Below, piece after piece: positions 36,101-44,232 of a stretch of DNA of 64,000 nt. This DNA is from an uncultured Collinsella sp. (GTDB lineage Bacteria; Actinomycetota; Coriobacteriia; Coriobacteriales; Coriobacteriaceae): contig UQHT01000010.1 in NCBI GenBank assembly GCA_900540875.1, forward strand, positions 7,800 through 71,799. The letters are read 5' to 3'. Within the stretch, counting starts at the first letter, position 1; each line of letters opens with the position of its first letter. Both the position numbers and the translations under genes were made by a program. Under the pieces are notes generated by a model that worked only from the letters and a program-made list of their open reading frames with translations, had not been told where the DNA came from and did no database searches.

Positions 36101-36875
36101 TGTCGCGACCGAGTTCGTGGCGCATCTCCATGTAGCGGTCGAAGGCCTGCTGCACCACGGCGTCGTCGATCGTCACGTCGTCCAGGACGGTGCCGAAGGT
36201 GGTGTGGCGGCAGTGATCGGACCAGTAGGTGTCGATCACGCGGATCTCGGTGATGGTGGGGTCGCGATCCTCATCGCGGAAGTACTGCTGGCAGAAGGCG
36301 ATGTCCGCCTCGTCCATGGCAAGGCCGCGCTCGGAAATAAAGGCGGCAAGGCCGGCTTCGTCGAGCTCGCGGAAACCGTCGAGCACCTCGACGGGCTGGG
36401 GCTCGGGGGTCTCCATGTACAGCGTCTCGGGCAGGTCGAGCGAGGCGATGCGCGCCTCGACGGGGTTCACCACGTAGTGCTTGATGGCATCAATGGCGGC
36501 CTCGTCCAGAGCGCCCGAGATCATATAGACCTTGGCGGAGCGCACGGCGGGGCGCTCGCCCTGGCTGATGAGCTGCACGCACTCGCTGGCGGAGTCGGCG
36601 CGCTGGTCAAACTGGCCAGGCAGGAATTCGACGGCAAAGACGGCGCCATCGCTTGCGGGGAGCTCGTCGTAGGTCACATCGACCTGGGGCTCGCTAAAGA
36701 CGGTCGGCACGCAGGACCGGAAAAGCTCCTTGTCGATGCCCTCGACGTCGTAGCGGTTGATAATCCTCAGGGCCTCGATGCCCTTGATGCCGAGAATTTC
36801 GGTCAGCTCGCCCTTGAGCTGCTGAGCCTCGACGTCGAACCCGGGTTTCTTCTCCACGTAGATACGAGAGACCAT
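33129..36875 (-). CDS. purL: single-chain phosphoribosylformylglycinamidine synthase
   Basis: 1248 residues from the ATG at 36875, preceded by AGGAAGGCAGGA; upstream in-frame starts lack such a site. This is the fourth step of purine biosynthesis: FGAR plus glutamine plus ATP to FGAM. The large form fuses the PurS-like N-terminus, the synthetase (TYWSDHCRHTTF, NETHNHPTEIEPFGGAATCVGG, GAGG loop) and a C-terminal glutaminase with catalytic Cys around residue 1085 (LGICNGFQ) and HGEGRF. GGATGSSKTQ marks the synthetase hinge. Most actinobacteria instead use separate PurL, PurQ and PurS; the fused form recalls proteobacteria and some clostridia. No other purine genes are nearby. Confidence 0.96.
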   Translation of the reverse strand: MVSRIYVEKKPGFDVEAQQLKGELTEILGIKGIEALRIINRYDVEGIDKELFRSCVPTVFSEPQVDVTYDELPASDGAVFAVEFLPGQFDQRADSASECVQLISQGERPAVRSAKVYMISGALDEAAIDAIKHYVVNPVEARIASLDLPETLYMETPEPQPVEVLDGFRELDEAGLAAFISERGLAMDEADIAFCQQYFRDEDRDPTITEIRVIDTYWSDHCRHTTFGTVLDDVTIDDAVVQQAFDRYMEMRHELGRDTKPVCLMDMGTIGAKYLKKTGVMTDVDESEEINACTVKVKVDVDGEDQDWLFLFKNETHNHPTEIEPFGGAATCVGGAIRDPLSGRSYVYQAMRVTGAGDPTVPVSETLEGKLPQRKLVTTAAAGYSSYGNQIGLATGQVNELYHPGYVAKRMEVGAVVGATPANHVRRECPAPTDKIILLGGRTGRDGIGGATGSSKTQNTESIETSGAEVQKGNAPVERKLQRLFRRGDACRLIKRCNDFGAGGVSVAVGELADGLYVDLDTVTKKYDGLDGTELAISESQERMACAVADGDVEEFMGYAAEENLEATVIAEVTAEPRMRMAWNGVAIVDLSREFLNSNGAPKHQVVHVCARSVWQPSWAGTTLAERMTSLVTDLNVASNKGLSERFDSTIGAATVLMPFGGKTQLTPSSAMVAKFPVDGETTTASAMAWGFNPYLMEADQFAGAYLSVVESIAKLVAAGFEHKRTYLSFQEYFERLRTEAERWGKPMAAVLGALMAQVDLGAGAIGGKDSMSGSFEDEAGELNVPPTLISFAVAVGKAARAVSPEFKGLTHRVVRIAPATYGEDYRPDAQQLLAAFDAVEALTATGNALAISTPGYGCGAESLFKMCVGNQIGIELAEDVDVESLFTPLYGSFIVELAEDAELPEVADGVVVEPLGTTVEGYVIDTGSEVIELSELQEAWESGIEGVFTYRSAGETPEVETIDFRAKDIHVYGGAKIARPRVIIPVFPGNNCEYDSARAFRAAGAEADTFVINNLTPEAVAESTHELARRIRASQIVMIPGGFSGGDEPDGSAKFITAFFRAPEVTEAVRDLLKARDGLMLGICNGFQALIKLGLVPYGDIVDATSDAPTLTFNTIGRHQSRLVRTRISSNLSPWLSQCSLDDPYTVAISHGEGRFVANDEVLAQLIANGQVATQYVGEDGKPSMDLSVNPNGSALAIEGITSPDGRVLGKMGHAERRGDNLYRNVPEHVPGDKFMPIFESGVAYFA

Positions 36876-37059
36876 TGGTTCCTGCCTTCCTGATCGGTTG
36901 GGCGTACGGTGCGGTATGCGGCAGCGGTCGGTTTGCGGGGCGGGCCTCGCGGTCGCCTTGAGCCGCATACTTTTAAACCTCACTATGATACGACAGCTCG
37001 TGGCGCGTTGAGGACGGCGAGGGTGCTACAGTGGAGCGCAAACAAGAGAAAGGCATCAC

Positions 37060-38622
37060 ATGGCATTTGTTTCGCTCGCCATCATCGCACTCGTGGCCTT
37101 TGCAAGCCCCTTCATCGCCTCGGCGATTCCCGGAAAACCCGTTCCCGAGACGGTCTTTTTGCTCGTGTTTGGCGCGGTGCTGGGACCTCATATGCTCGGC
37201 ATTATCCATGTGGATGCCGAGGTCTCGCTCGTGTCCGAGCTCGGCCTGGCCTTTTTGTTCCTGCTTGCCGGCTTTGAGATCGATCCCAAGAACATCACGG
37301 GCATCGAGGGGCGTTACGGCATGGCGACGTGGGTCGTTACGTTTGGCATCGCCTGGCTTGCCGTGCGCTTTACCCCGTGGTTTTCGGTCAGTCATTTTGA
37401 TGGCATCGCCGTGACGCTGGCGTTGACCTCGACGGCGCTTGGGGCGCTCATGCCCATCTTGCGCGAGCGGTCGCTTGCTGGGACGCGCGTCGGCGATTCG
37501 ATTCTTGCCTATGGTACGTGGGGCGAGCTCGGGCCCGTGCTCGCCATGTCGGTGCTGCTGTCTGCCCGTACGGGTGTCGAGACGCTGTTGATCTTGGGGC
37601 TGTTCGCCGTGGTGTGCGTGCTGCTTGCCGTGGTCCCCAGTCGCTCCAAGCGTATTGGCAGCCGCTTCTTTGCCTTTATTCAGGAGCGCGCCGATACGAC
37701 TTCTCAGACGTTCGTGCGCCTCACAGTGCTCATCCTGGTCACGCTCGTGGCGTTTTCCGCCATTTTTAGCCTCGATATCGTGTTGGGCGCTTTTGCCGCG
37801 GGCTTTGTCCTGCGCTATATCATCCCCGAGGGCAACCATACGCTCGAGCTTAAACTCGATGGCCTTGCCTATGGCTTTTTGATCCCGGTGTTCTTTACCG
37901 TGTCGGGTGCCAAGATCGACCTGACTGCTGTAGCATCGCGCCCCGGCTTGCTCGTGGGCTTTATCGTGGCGTTGCTGGTTATCCGCGCCGTGCCCATTCT
38001 TATTTCCATGAGCATTTGTCCTGCGACGCGCGATGTGTCGGCGTATGGCCGCATTACCGTGGCCCTGTACTGCACCACGGCGCTGCCGATTATCGTCGCC
38101 GTGACGAGCGTCGCTGTCAACGCCGGCGCATTATCACAGGGCGTCGCTTCGGTTATGGTGGCGGCCGGCGCCATCACGGTGTTCCTGATGCCACTGCTCG
38201 CGCAGCTCTTCTACCGCGTGGTCGATGCCGCGCCGGTTGCCGCCGTGGCAGAGGTTGCCGAGCATCCATCCGATACGCTCGACATCTTGCGCGCCCACCA
38301 CGACCTAGCGAGCTTGCTCGCGCGCGAGCACGAGCTGCTGACCTCGCATGGCCATGGTCGCGTATTCGAGGGCCTGCCTACGCTCGATACGATTGCCGAG
38401 CGTCTTTCCGCCGAGGCAGCGAGCGGCCACATCGATGCCCGCATCGTGGACGCGGCGCACCTGCTTGCCGATAAGACCTATGGAGACGAGGTCGACCCGT
38501 CCGAGCTGACTCCGCGTGAGCGCCGCCGCCTGGAGCGCGCCAAGCTCGCTGTGCGCGAATACCGCCGCCGCATGCTGGAGCTCTATGCGCGCGAAGAAGC
38601 CGAAGACGACGACGGTAAGTAG
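37060..38622 (+). CDS. CPA2-type cation:proton antiporter
   Basis: 520 residues, start with AGAAAGG upstream. Twelve or so membrane helices with LGPHMLGIIHVDAEVSLVSELGLAFLFLLAGFEID, DGLAYGFLIPVFFTVSGAKIDL and a GxxAGFVLRYI segment, typical of the Kef/NapA-like monovalent cation antiporters. The last 140 residues are cytoplasmic, charged and helical, without a clear TrkA-N nucleotide-binding fold. Probably Na+ or K+ for H+ exchange; ion not decided. It is divergent from purL (185 bases between). A repeat array and a terminator follow. Confidence 0.9.
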   Translation: MAFVSLAIIALVAFASPFIASAIPGKPVPETVFLLVFGAVLGPHMLGIIHVDAEVSLVSELGLAFLFLLAGFEIDPKNITGIEGRYGMATWVVTFGIAWLAVRFTPWFSVSHFDGIAVTLALTSTALGALMPILRERSLAGTRVGDSILAYGTWGELGPVLAMSVLLSARTGVETLLILGLFAVVCVLLAVVPSRSKRIGSRFFAFIQERADTTSQTFVRLTVLILVTLVAFSAIFSLDIVLGAFAAGFVLRYIIPEGNHTLELKLDGLAYGFLIPVFFTVSGAKIDLTAVASRPGLLVGFIVALLVIRAVPILISMSICPATRDVSAYGRITVALYCTTALPIIVAVTSVAVNAGALSQGVASVMVAAGAITVFLMPLLAQLFYRVVDAAPVAAVAEVAEHPSDTLDILRAHHDLASLLAREHELLTSHGHGRVFEGLPTLDTIAERLSAEAASGHIDARIVDAAHLLADKTYGDEVDPSELTPRERRRLERAKLAVREYRRRMLELYAREEAEDDDGK

Positions 38623-38633
38623 TCGATACTTTC

Positions 38634-38820
38634 TCGGGGAAGCCGCGTCCCGCTTTGAAGGCTCGGAACGGGATGTGGTTTCCGAAACGGGGGCCGTTGG
38701 GAAGCTGTGTCCCGGAATGGGCACTCAGGGTGGGATGCAGTTTCCGCAAGGAGGTCCTGGGGGAAACCGTGCCCCGTTCTGATCCGAAATACTGGGACAT
38801 AGTTTCCCTTTCATAACAGG
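38634..38820. repeat. three tandem ~62-bp palindromic repeat units
   Basis: Three units (38634-38697, 38698-38759, 38760-38820). Each holds a GGAARCYGYGYCCCG box and about 31 bases later its inverse, GGGAYRYRGTTTCC, giving six boxes of alternating orientation with a 29-32-bp period. Each unit can fold as a hairpin. Box sequences are kept while the spacers differ. It sits between the antiporter stop and its terminator. Confidence 0.8.
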
Positions 38821-38822
38821 AG

Positions 38823-38865
38823 AAGGCGCGCTGTCTGCAGTTGATTCAGACGGCGCGCCTTTTTG
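38823..38865 (+). terminator. terminator after the antiporter/repeat array
   Basis: AGGCGCGCTGTCTG pairs with CAGACGGCGCGCCT around TTGATT plus a few bases, then TTTTT. Strong intrinsic terminator. Confidence 0.9.
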
Positions 38866-38906
38866 GTTGAGCTATGTTGAAGCTTGAAGCCAAAGCTTGT
38901 GGCTCC

Positions 38907-39656
38907 TTAGGAGCGGGCGGCTCCGTCGACGGGGAGCACGGCGCCCGTGACATAGGAGGACATGTCGCTCGCCAGGAAAACAAAGGCGTTGGCGACATCC
39001 TCGGGCTCGCCCATGCGACCCAGCGGAATGGTGGCGATGATGGGCTTGATGACCTCTTCGGGCAGGTTGGCGACCATGTCGGTCTTAGTCACGCCGGGGG
39101 CGACGGCGTTGACGCGGATGCCCATGGGAGCGAGCTCGCGCGAGAGCGACTGGACCATACCGTTGACGGCAAACTTGGACGTGGGGTAACCGACGCCGGA
39201 GGGCTGGCCGTACTTGGCGACCATCGAGCTTGTGGTAGTGATGGTGCCGCCGTGGCCGGCCTCGGTCATGATCTTGGCGGCAGCCTGGTGGCCATTAAAG
39301 ACGGCGACGACGTTGAGGTCCATAACTTTGGCGAACTCCTCGGCCGTGTAGTCCAAGAGGGGTGAACGCTGGGAGATACCGGCATTGTTGACGACCGTGT
39401 CCAAGCCGCCCATGTCGGCTGCAGTCTGCGTAAAGGCCTCAGTCACGGCCTCGAGCGAGGTGAGATCGCAGGAGCGACCCCAGACCTTGGCGTCGGGATA
39501 GGCGGCTGTCAGCTTCTCAACGGCCGTGTCGGCAGTCTCCTGGCGCGAGCCAAAGACGGTGACGGCAGCGCCTTCCTCGATAAAACGGCAGGCGATGGCA
39601 TAGCCGATACCGCGTGTGCCTCCGGTGATGATTGCTTTCTTGCCCTCGAGCAACAT
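38907..39656 (-). CDS. SDR-family NAD(P)-dependent oxidoreductase (FabG-like)
   Basis: 249 residues from the ATG at 39656, with AGAGGAAG upstream. Classical short-chain dehydrogenase: nucleotide loop TGGTRGIG, NNAG, catalytic Ser in TTSSMVAKYG, Tyr and Lys in YPTSK, and VAPGVTKTDM. FabG-like by length and C-terminal DVANAFVFLASDMSSYVTG followed by VDGA. Substrate unknown. Compared with the Collinsella 7-beta-hydroxysteroid dehydrogenase that I recall, the sequence is different, so a bile-acid role is not supported. Confidence 0.9.
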   Translation of the reverse strand: MLLEGKKAIITGGTRGIGYAIACRFIEEGAAVTVFGSRQETADTAVEKLTAAYPDAKVWGRSCDLTSLEAVTEAFTQTAADMGGLDTVVNNAGISQRSPLLDYTAEEFAKVMDLNVVAVFNGHQAAAKIMTEAGHGGTITTTSSMVAKYGQPSGVGYPTSKFAVNGMVQSLSRELAPMGIRVNAVAPGVTKTDMVANLPEEVIKPIIATIPLGRMGEPEDVANAFVFLASDMSSYVTGAVLPVDGAARS

Positions 39657-39805
39657 AGTGCTTCCTCTCATCGCGGGCGGACATTCGCAGCACAGCGTAG
39701 CGGTAGCCGGAATCGGCCGCGTTTGCATATCGGTGAACGGTAGCCCGCGTTACCGATGAACGGCTCGTGCAAATGCCGCTTTGCCGCTGTGCTTAGAAGC
39801 CGGAT

Positions 39806-39840
39806 AGAAAAGGGCTCCCGTCCCACATAGGACGGGAGCC
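39806..39840 (-). terminator. terminator of homoserine dehydrogenase gene
   Basis: GGCTCCCGTCC (39813-39823) and GGACGGGAGCC (39830-39840) form an 11-bp perfect stem. On the minus strand CTTTTCT follows. Confidence 0.9.
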
Positions 39841-39873
39841 CCCCGAGGCGCGTATTGTTAAGCGGGTGTTGGA

Positions 39874-41217
39874 CTAGTTGGCCATAACGCCTTCGGTCCA
39901 GGCCTCGACGTCCTCGATACGCAGGACGTTGGCGACCTCGGCCACGCAGTCGACGCTGGCAAGCTCGGCGGCGGCAGCCTGGACGTCCTTCTCGAGCGCG
40001 CGGTGCGTCAGGAAGATGACCGAGCAGGCATCGCTGACGCCCGACTTGCCGTCCTCGACCTGGTTGATGAGCGAGATCGAGATGTTGTGCTTGGCAAAGA
40101 TGTCGACCGTCTCGGACAGGGCGCCCACGCGGTCGGCGACCTTCAGGCGCACATAGTACTTGGTCTGGAGCTCGTCCATGGGCTTAAAGGCGAGGTTGTG
40201 GCCATAGGGCTCAATCTCGGGCAGCGGAGCCACACCGCGGCTGATCTGCTCGGAGAGCGACAGGATGTCGCCCACGACGGCACTCGCGGTGGGGAAGGAG
40301 CCTGCGCCGGCACCGTAGAACATGGTCTCGCCCACGGCGTCGCCCACCACGTAGACGGCATTCATGGCGCCGTTGACCTTGGCGAGCATATGGTCTGCCG
40401 GGATGAGCGTGGGGTGCACGCGAACGTCGACGCCGGCGTCGGTGTTGCGTGCGATGCCCAGCAGCTTGATGGTGTAGCCGAGCTCGCGGGCCTGGGCAAT
40501 GTCCTCGGCGCCGATGGTACGGATACCCTGCTGGTAGACATCGTCGGTGGTCACGCGGGTGCCAAAGCCGATGGAAGCGAGGATTGCCGTCTTGCTGGCG
40601 GCGTCGAAGCCGTCGACGTCGGCGGACGGGTCGGCCTCGGCATAGCCCTTTGCCTGGGCGTCGGCGAGCACGTCAGCGTAATCGGCGCCCTCGGCGTCCA
40701 TGCGCGACAGGATGTAGTTGGTGGTGCCGTTGAGAATGCCAGCGATGGTCAGGATCTTGTTGCCCACCAGGTCGTGCTCAAGCGTGCTCACGATGGGGAT
40801 GCCACCGCCGCAGCTGGCCTCGCACTTAATCTGCACGCCGCACGCGCGCGCCTTCTCGGCGAGCGTCTCGACATGACGGCCCAGCAGGGCCTTGTTGGCA
40901 GAGACGACGTGCTTGCCGTTCTCGAAGGCGGTGGTGAAGATTTCGGTCGCGGGGTGCTCGCCGCCGATGAGCTCGACGACGATATCGACGGCGGGGTCGG
41001 TGACGACGTCATGCCAGTCGCTCGTAAAGGCCTCGCGCTCAATGCCTGCCGCCTCGGCCTGCTCCCAAGCAAGCGCGCAGGCGCGGGTCAGCTTAAGGTC
41101 GATGCCGTAGGCGGCCAGGTACTCATCGTGGTGGCTCTTGATCAGACGGGCCACGCCGCCGCCGACGGTTCCCAGACCGATGAGGCCGACGTTCACGGTG
41201 CGCAGGGGTTCGCTCAT
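39874..41217 (-). CDS. hom: homoserine dehydrogenase with ACT domain
   Basis: 447 residues. Reduces aspartate semialdehyde to homoserine, the branch point to threonine and methionine. N-terminal NAD(P) loop GLIGLGTVGGGV, then VELIGG, TANKALL-like VSANKALLG, the catalytic region GGGIPIVSTL and ILNGTTNYILSRM, and KGYAEADPSADVDGFDAASK. The C-terminal 80 residues are an ACT domain (KVADRVGALSETVDIFAKHNISI), so it is the feedback-regulated Hom form. The start ATG at 41217 is preceded by AGGAG. Monocistronic. Confidence 0.96.
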   Translation of the reverse strand: MSEPLRTVNVGLIGLGTVGGGVARLIKSHHDEYLAAYGIDLKLTRACALAWEQAEAAGIEREAFTSDWHDVVTDPAVDIVVELIGGEHPATEIFTTAFENGKHVVSANKALLGRHVETLAEKARACGVQIKCEASCGGGIPIVSTLEHDLVGNKILTIAGILNGTTNYILSRMDAEGADYADVLADAQAKGYAEADPSADVDGFDAASKTAILASIGFGTRVTTDDVYQQGIRTIGAEDIAQARELGYTIKLLGIARNTDAGVDVRVHPTLIPADHMLAKVNGAMNAVYVVGDAVGETMFYGAGAGSFPTASAVVGDILSLSEQISRGVAPLPEIEPYGHNLAFKPMDELQTKYYVRLKVADRVGALSETVDIFAKHNISISLINQVEDGKSGVSDACSVIFLTHRALEKDVQAAAAELASVDCVAEVANVLRIEDVEAWTEGVMAN

Positions 41218-41335
41218 AGATAGCTCCTTCGTGCATCTTATGGATGGATTAACTGCTTAAAGGTTGAGTGCATTCTAGCGTGAAGTGCAGGCGCGTGCTT
41301 GCCTGGCAGCGGGAGCAGCACAAAACGCCACCCCC

Positions 41336-41399
41336 GAAACGCTGCGGAAACATTGGAAACACACTCGCTACAAACGAACTTCCGTAACAAACTGTCAAC
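41336..41399 (+). promoter_or_regulatory. possible GlnR-like sites upstream of first LivK gene
   Basis: GAAAC-N6-GAAAC at 41336-41351, GAAAC-N6-GCTAC at 41356-41371 and GTAAC-N6-TCAAC at 41384-41399 resemble the actinobacterial GlnR half-sites (GTnAC-N6-GAAAC). No protein evidence for GlnR is present in the window. Treat as a hypothesis of nitrogen control. Confidence 0.35.
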
Positions 41400-41467
41400 G
41401 TTTGCACCATAAGGTTTGCCCTGTACCGCAAGACGGCCGCACCGCGGCCAGCGAAAAGGGGGACACC

Positions 41468-42634
41468 ATGTTTAGCATCAACAGCACGCTCAGCCGTAGG
41501 AACTTTCTCGCCGGTGCCGCGGCGCTCGGTAGCACCGCGGCACTCGCTGGTTGCTCGTCGGGTGGCTCGGACGGCGGCCCCACCGATGACGGCAAGACCT
41601 TCAAGATCGGTGTCATCGGCCCTCTGACCGGCGCCGCGGCAACCTATGGCGTTTCGGCCGAGAAGGGTGCCAAGCTTGCCGCCAAGGATTTTTCGACCAA
41701 GGACCTCAAGCTCTCGCTTAAGTCTGAGGATGACGTCGCTGACGGCGAGAAGGCCATCAACGCCTTCAATACCTTGTGCGACTGGGGCATGCAGGCGCTC
41801 GTCGGCCCCGTCACCACCGGTGCCGCCGTCGCTGTCTCTGGCGAGATCGCCGACGATATGCTCATGGTCACGCCTTCGGCCTCGTCGCTCGACGTTACCA
41901 AGGATAAGACCACGGTTTTCCAGGTTTGCTTCACCGATCCCACCATGGGCGCCAGCGCCGCGAAGTTCTTGGCCGAGAAGTACGCGGATGCCAAGATCGC
42001 CCTGTTCTACAACTCCGGCGATACGTATAGCTCGGGCGTTGCCGACGCTTTTGCCGAGCAGGCCAAGGCGTCCAAGCTCGATGTCGTCGATACCGAGACC
42101 TTTAAGGACGACTCTTCCACGAGCTTTACCAACCAGCTCACCAAGGCCAAGGAGGCCGGCGCCACGCTTATCTTTGCTCCGATCTATTACACGCCGGCGT
42201 CCGTTTTGCTCAAGAACGCCAAGGACATGGGATACGACATGACGCTTATGGGCACCGACGGCATGGACGGCCTGCTCTCCGTTGAGGGCTTCGATACCTC
42301 TCTTGCCGAGGGCGTGCTGCTCATGACCCCGTTCTCTGCTGACGATGAGAAGAACGCCGACTTCGTCAAGGCCTATAAGGACGCCTACGACGAGACGCCC
42401 AATCAGTTTGCCGCCGATGCCTATGACTGCGTCCATGCGATTGCCGAGGCTATCGATAAAGCGGGCATCGACATTACGGCTGACGGTGCCGATATTGCCG
42501 ACGACCTTGCCCACGCCATGCGCAAGATCAAGATCGAGGGCCTGACGGGCGAGCTGACGTGGAACGACAAGGGCCAGGTCGAAAAGCCCGCCACAGCCTA
42601 TGTGATTCAGGACGGCAAGTACATCGCCGCCTAA
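41468..42634 (+). CDS. branched-chain amino acid ABC transporter substrate-binding lipoprotein (copy 1)
   Basis: 388 residues from the ATG at 41468 with AAAAGGGGG upstream. Twin-arginine-like SRRNFLAG and lipobox LAGC give an exported lipoprotein. The mature domain (IGVIGPLTGAAATYG, DWGMQALVGPVTTGAAVAV, LFYNSGDTYSSGVADAF, IFAPIYYTP) is a periplasmic-binding-protein fold of the LivJ/LivK type that captures branched-chain amino acids. A paralogue with about 70 percent identical sequence follows at 42906, then the permeases. First gene of the transport cluster, possibly nitrogen-regulated. Confidence 0.93.
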   Translation: MFSINSTLSRRNFLAGAAALGSTAALAGCSSGGSDGGPTDDGKTFKIGVIGPLTGAAATYGVSAEKGAKLAAKDFSTKDLKLSLKSEDDVADGEKAINAFNTLCDWGMQALVGPVTTGAAVAVSGEIADDMLMVTPSASSLDVTKDKTTVFQVCFTDPTMGASAAKFLAEKYADAKIALFYNSGDTYSSGVADAFAEQAKASKLDVVDTETFKDDSSTSFTNQLTKAKEAGATLIFAPIYYTPASVLLKNAKDMGYDMTLMGTDGMDGLLSVEGFDTSLAEGVLLMTPFSADDEKNADFVKAYKDAYDETPNQFAADAYDCVHAIAEAIDKAGIDITADGADIADDLAHAMRKIKIEGLTGELTWNDKGQVEKPATAYVIQDGKYIAA

Positions 42635-42686
42635 GTGCGCATAAAGCGCGACCGGTGAGGCCGTTTTATTCAGGGCAGGGACGCCT

Positions 42687-42713
42687 GTAACAGAACGGAA
42701 ACATTACTTTCAC
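42687..42713 (+). promoter_or_regulatory. possible GlnR-like box upstream of second LivK gene
   Basis: GTAAC-N6-GAAAC (42687-42702) matches the GlnR consensus exactly, followed after six bases by TTCAC, one difference from the expected next half-site. It is 200 bases upstream of the second binding-protein gene. No -10/-35 pair is unambiguous. Confidence 0.4.
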
Positions 42714-42905
42714 ACAATAAAGTGGCATTACTGCATAAAGTAATAGAAATACGCAGAATTATGGATAAACGAACAAATCCAAAGAAAAGTTGAAATAATC
42801 GCCACTTTCCTTAACTAAAGCGTCTAGTATTTTGCGAACGCCGAACACGGCGAAGGATGGCCTGTCGGGTAACCGAAACCCGACGAGATTTGAGAGGAGA
42901 GCCGC

Positions 42906-44093
42906 ATGTCGAGCCTCACCGGTAAGTCATTGAACCCTGTTATGAATCGCAGGAGCGTTATCGCGAGCGCAGCAGGTCTGGGGGCGATGTCCATTCTAGC
43001 TGGCTGCTCCTCCAACGGCGGCGACAGCGGTTCCGCGTCGGGCGACGCTTCGTTTAAGATCGGCACCATCGGCCCGCTGACCGGCGCCAACGCGTCCTAC
43101 GGCAAGTCCGTTACACAGGCTGTCGAGCTTGGCTGCAAGGATTTCTCGACTAAGGAGCTGCCGCTTGTCAGCAAGGCCGAGGACGACCAGGCGGACGGCG
43201 AGAAGGCCGTCAACGCCTTCAACACCCTGCTCGACTGGGGCATGCAGGCCCTCGTCGGTCCGACCACCACGGGTGCGTCGGTCGCCGTTGCCGCCGAGTG
43301 CGGCAACGACCCCGAGACGTTCATGATCACCCCGTCCGCGTCCTCCGAGGACGTTACCAAGGGCAAGGATTGCGTCTTCCAGGTTTGCTTTACCGACCCC
43401 AACCAAGGTGTCAACGCTGCCAAGTTCCTGGCAGAGAAGTATGCGAACGAGAAGTTCGTGCTGTTCTATAACTCCGGCGACGCCTATTCTTCGGGCATCG
43501 CAGATTCCTTTAAGGCCCAGGCCGCTAAGTCTAAGCTTGAGATTGTCGACGAGGAGACCTTTAAGGACGACTCCGCCACGAGCTTTACCAACCAGCTGAC
43601 CAAGGCCAAGCAGGCAGGCGCCACCATGATCTTTGCGCCGATCTACTACACGCCGGCGTCCGTCCTGCTCAAGAACGCCAAGGACATGGGCTACGACGTC
43701 AAGATGATGGGCTGCGACGGCATGGACGGCATCCTGGGCGTTGAGGGCTTCGACACCTCTCTTGCCGAGGGTCTGCTGCTCATGACCCCGTTCTCCGCCG
43801 ACGACGAGAAGAATGCCGACTTCGTCAACGCTTACAAGGATAAGTACGGCGATACCCCCGACCAGTTTGCCGCCGACGCCTACGACGGCGTGCATGCTGT
43901 GGTCGAGGCTCTTAAGGAGGCCGGCCTGGGCGTCGACGCCGACCCCACCGAGGTTGCCGAGAAGCTTCCCGAGGCTATGCTCAAGATTACTGTTGACGGC
44001 CTGACCGGCAAGCTCTCCTGGAACGACAAGGGTCAGGTCCAGAAGGACCCGACGGCGTACGTTATCACCGACGGCAAGTACGTACAGGCCTAA
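42906..44093 (+). CDS. branched-chain amino acid ABC transporter substrate-binding lipoprotein (copy 2)
   Basis: 395 residues with GAGGAGAG before the ATG. Exported lipoprotein with NRRSVIAS and lipobox LAGC. Mature protein is a close paralogue of the one at 41468 (shared DWGMQALVGP, FKDDSxTSFTNQLTKAK, AGATxIFAPIYYTPASVLLKNAKDMGYD and GLTGxLxWNDKGQV). Likely arose by tandem duplication and may differ in ligand range. It has its own upstream region with a possible nitrogen-control box and a hairpin downstream, so it can be expressed separately from copy 1. Confidence 0.93.
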   Translation: MSSLTGKSLNPVMNRRSVIASAAGLGAMSILAGCSSNGGDSGSASGDASFKIGTIGPLTGANASYGKSVTQAVELGCKDFSTKELPLVSKAEDDQADGEKAVNAFNTLLDWGMQALVGPTTTGASVAVAAECGNDPETFMITPSASSEDVTKGKDCVFQVCFTDPNQGVNAAKFLAEKYANEKFVLFYNSGDAYSSGIADSFKAQAAKSKLEIVDEETFKDDSATSFTNQLTKAKQAGATMIFAPIYYTPASVLLKNAKDMGYDVKMMGCDGMDGILGVEGFDTSLAEGLLLMTPFSADDEKNADFVNAYKDKYGDTPDQFAADAYDGVHAVVEALKEAGLGVDADPTEVAEKLPEAMLKITVDGLTGKLSWNDKGQVQKDPTAYVITDGKYVQA

Positions 44094-44126
44094 TAGACCG
44101 CCTTACATAGAGCGGTTTTGATCCCA

Positions 44127-44155
44127 AGCAGGGGAGGTTTTGGCCTTCCCTGCTT
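44127..44155 (+). terminator. hairpin between binding-protein and permease genes
   Basis: AAGCAGGG (44127-44134) pairs with CCCTGCTT (44148-44155) with no strong T run, as in liv operons where partial termination lowers permease expression. A second small palindrome, AGGGAC-N8-GTCCCT, follows at 44167-44186. Confidence 0.5.
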
Positions 44156-44232
44156 GCTTGGTATCTAGGGACAGTGTAACGTCCCTGTTTCATACATCAA
44201 CTGGAAACCTATTCGAAAGGGGGATGTGGAAC

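Noticed and set aside
32631..36893. A 1420-codon open frame on the plus strand
   Set aside because: It is antisense to purL. The translation is Gly/Ala/Asp/His/Leu-rich and has no recognisable domain, which is usual for the opposite strand of GC-rich genes; purL is unmistakable.
38634..38820. A CRISPR array
   Set aside because: Boxes alternate in orientation with a 30-bp period, spacers are short and there are no cas genes. This is a palindromic repeat, not CRISPR.
38907..39656. Bile-acid hydroxysteroid dehydrogenase
   Set aside because: It is a classical SDR, but the sequence does not resemble the Collinsella 7-beta enzyme I recall and no bile-acid genes are nearby.
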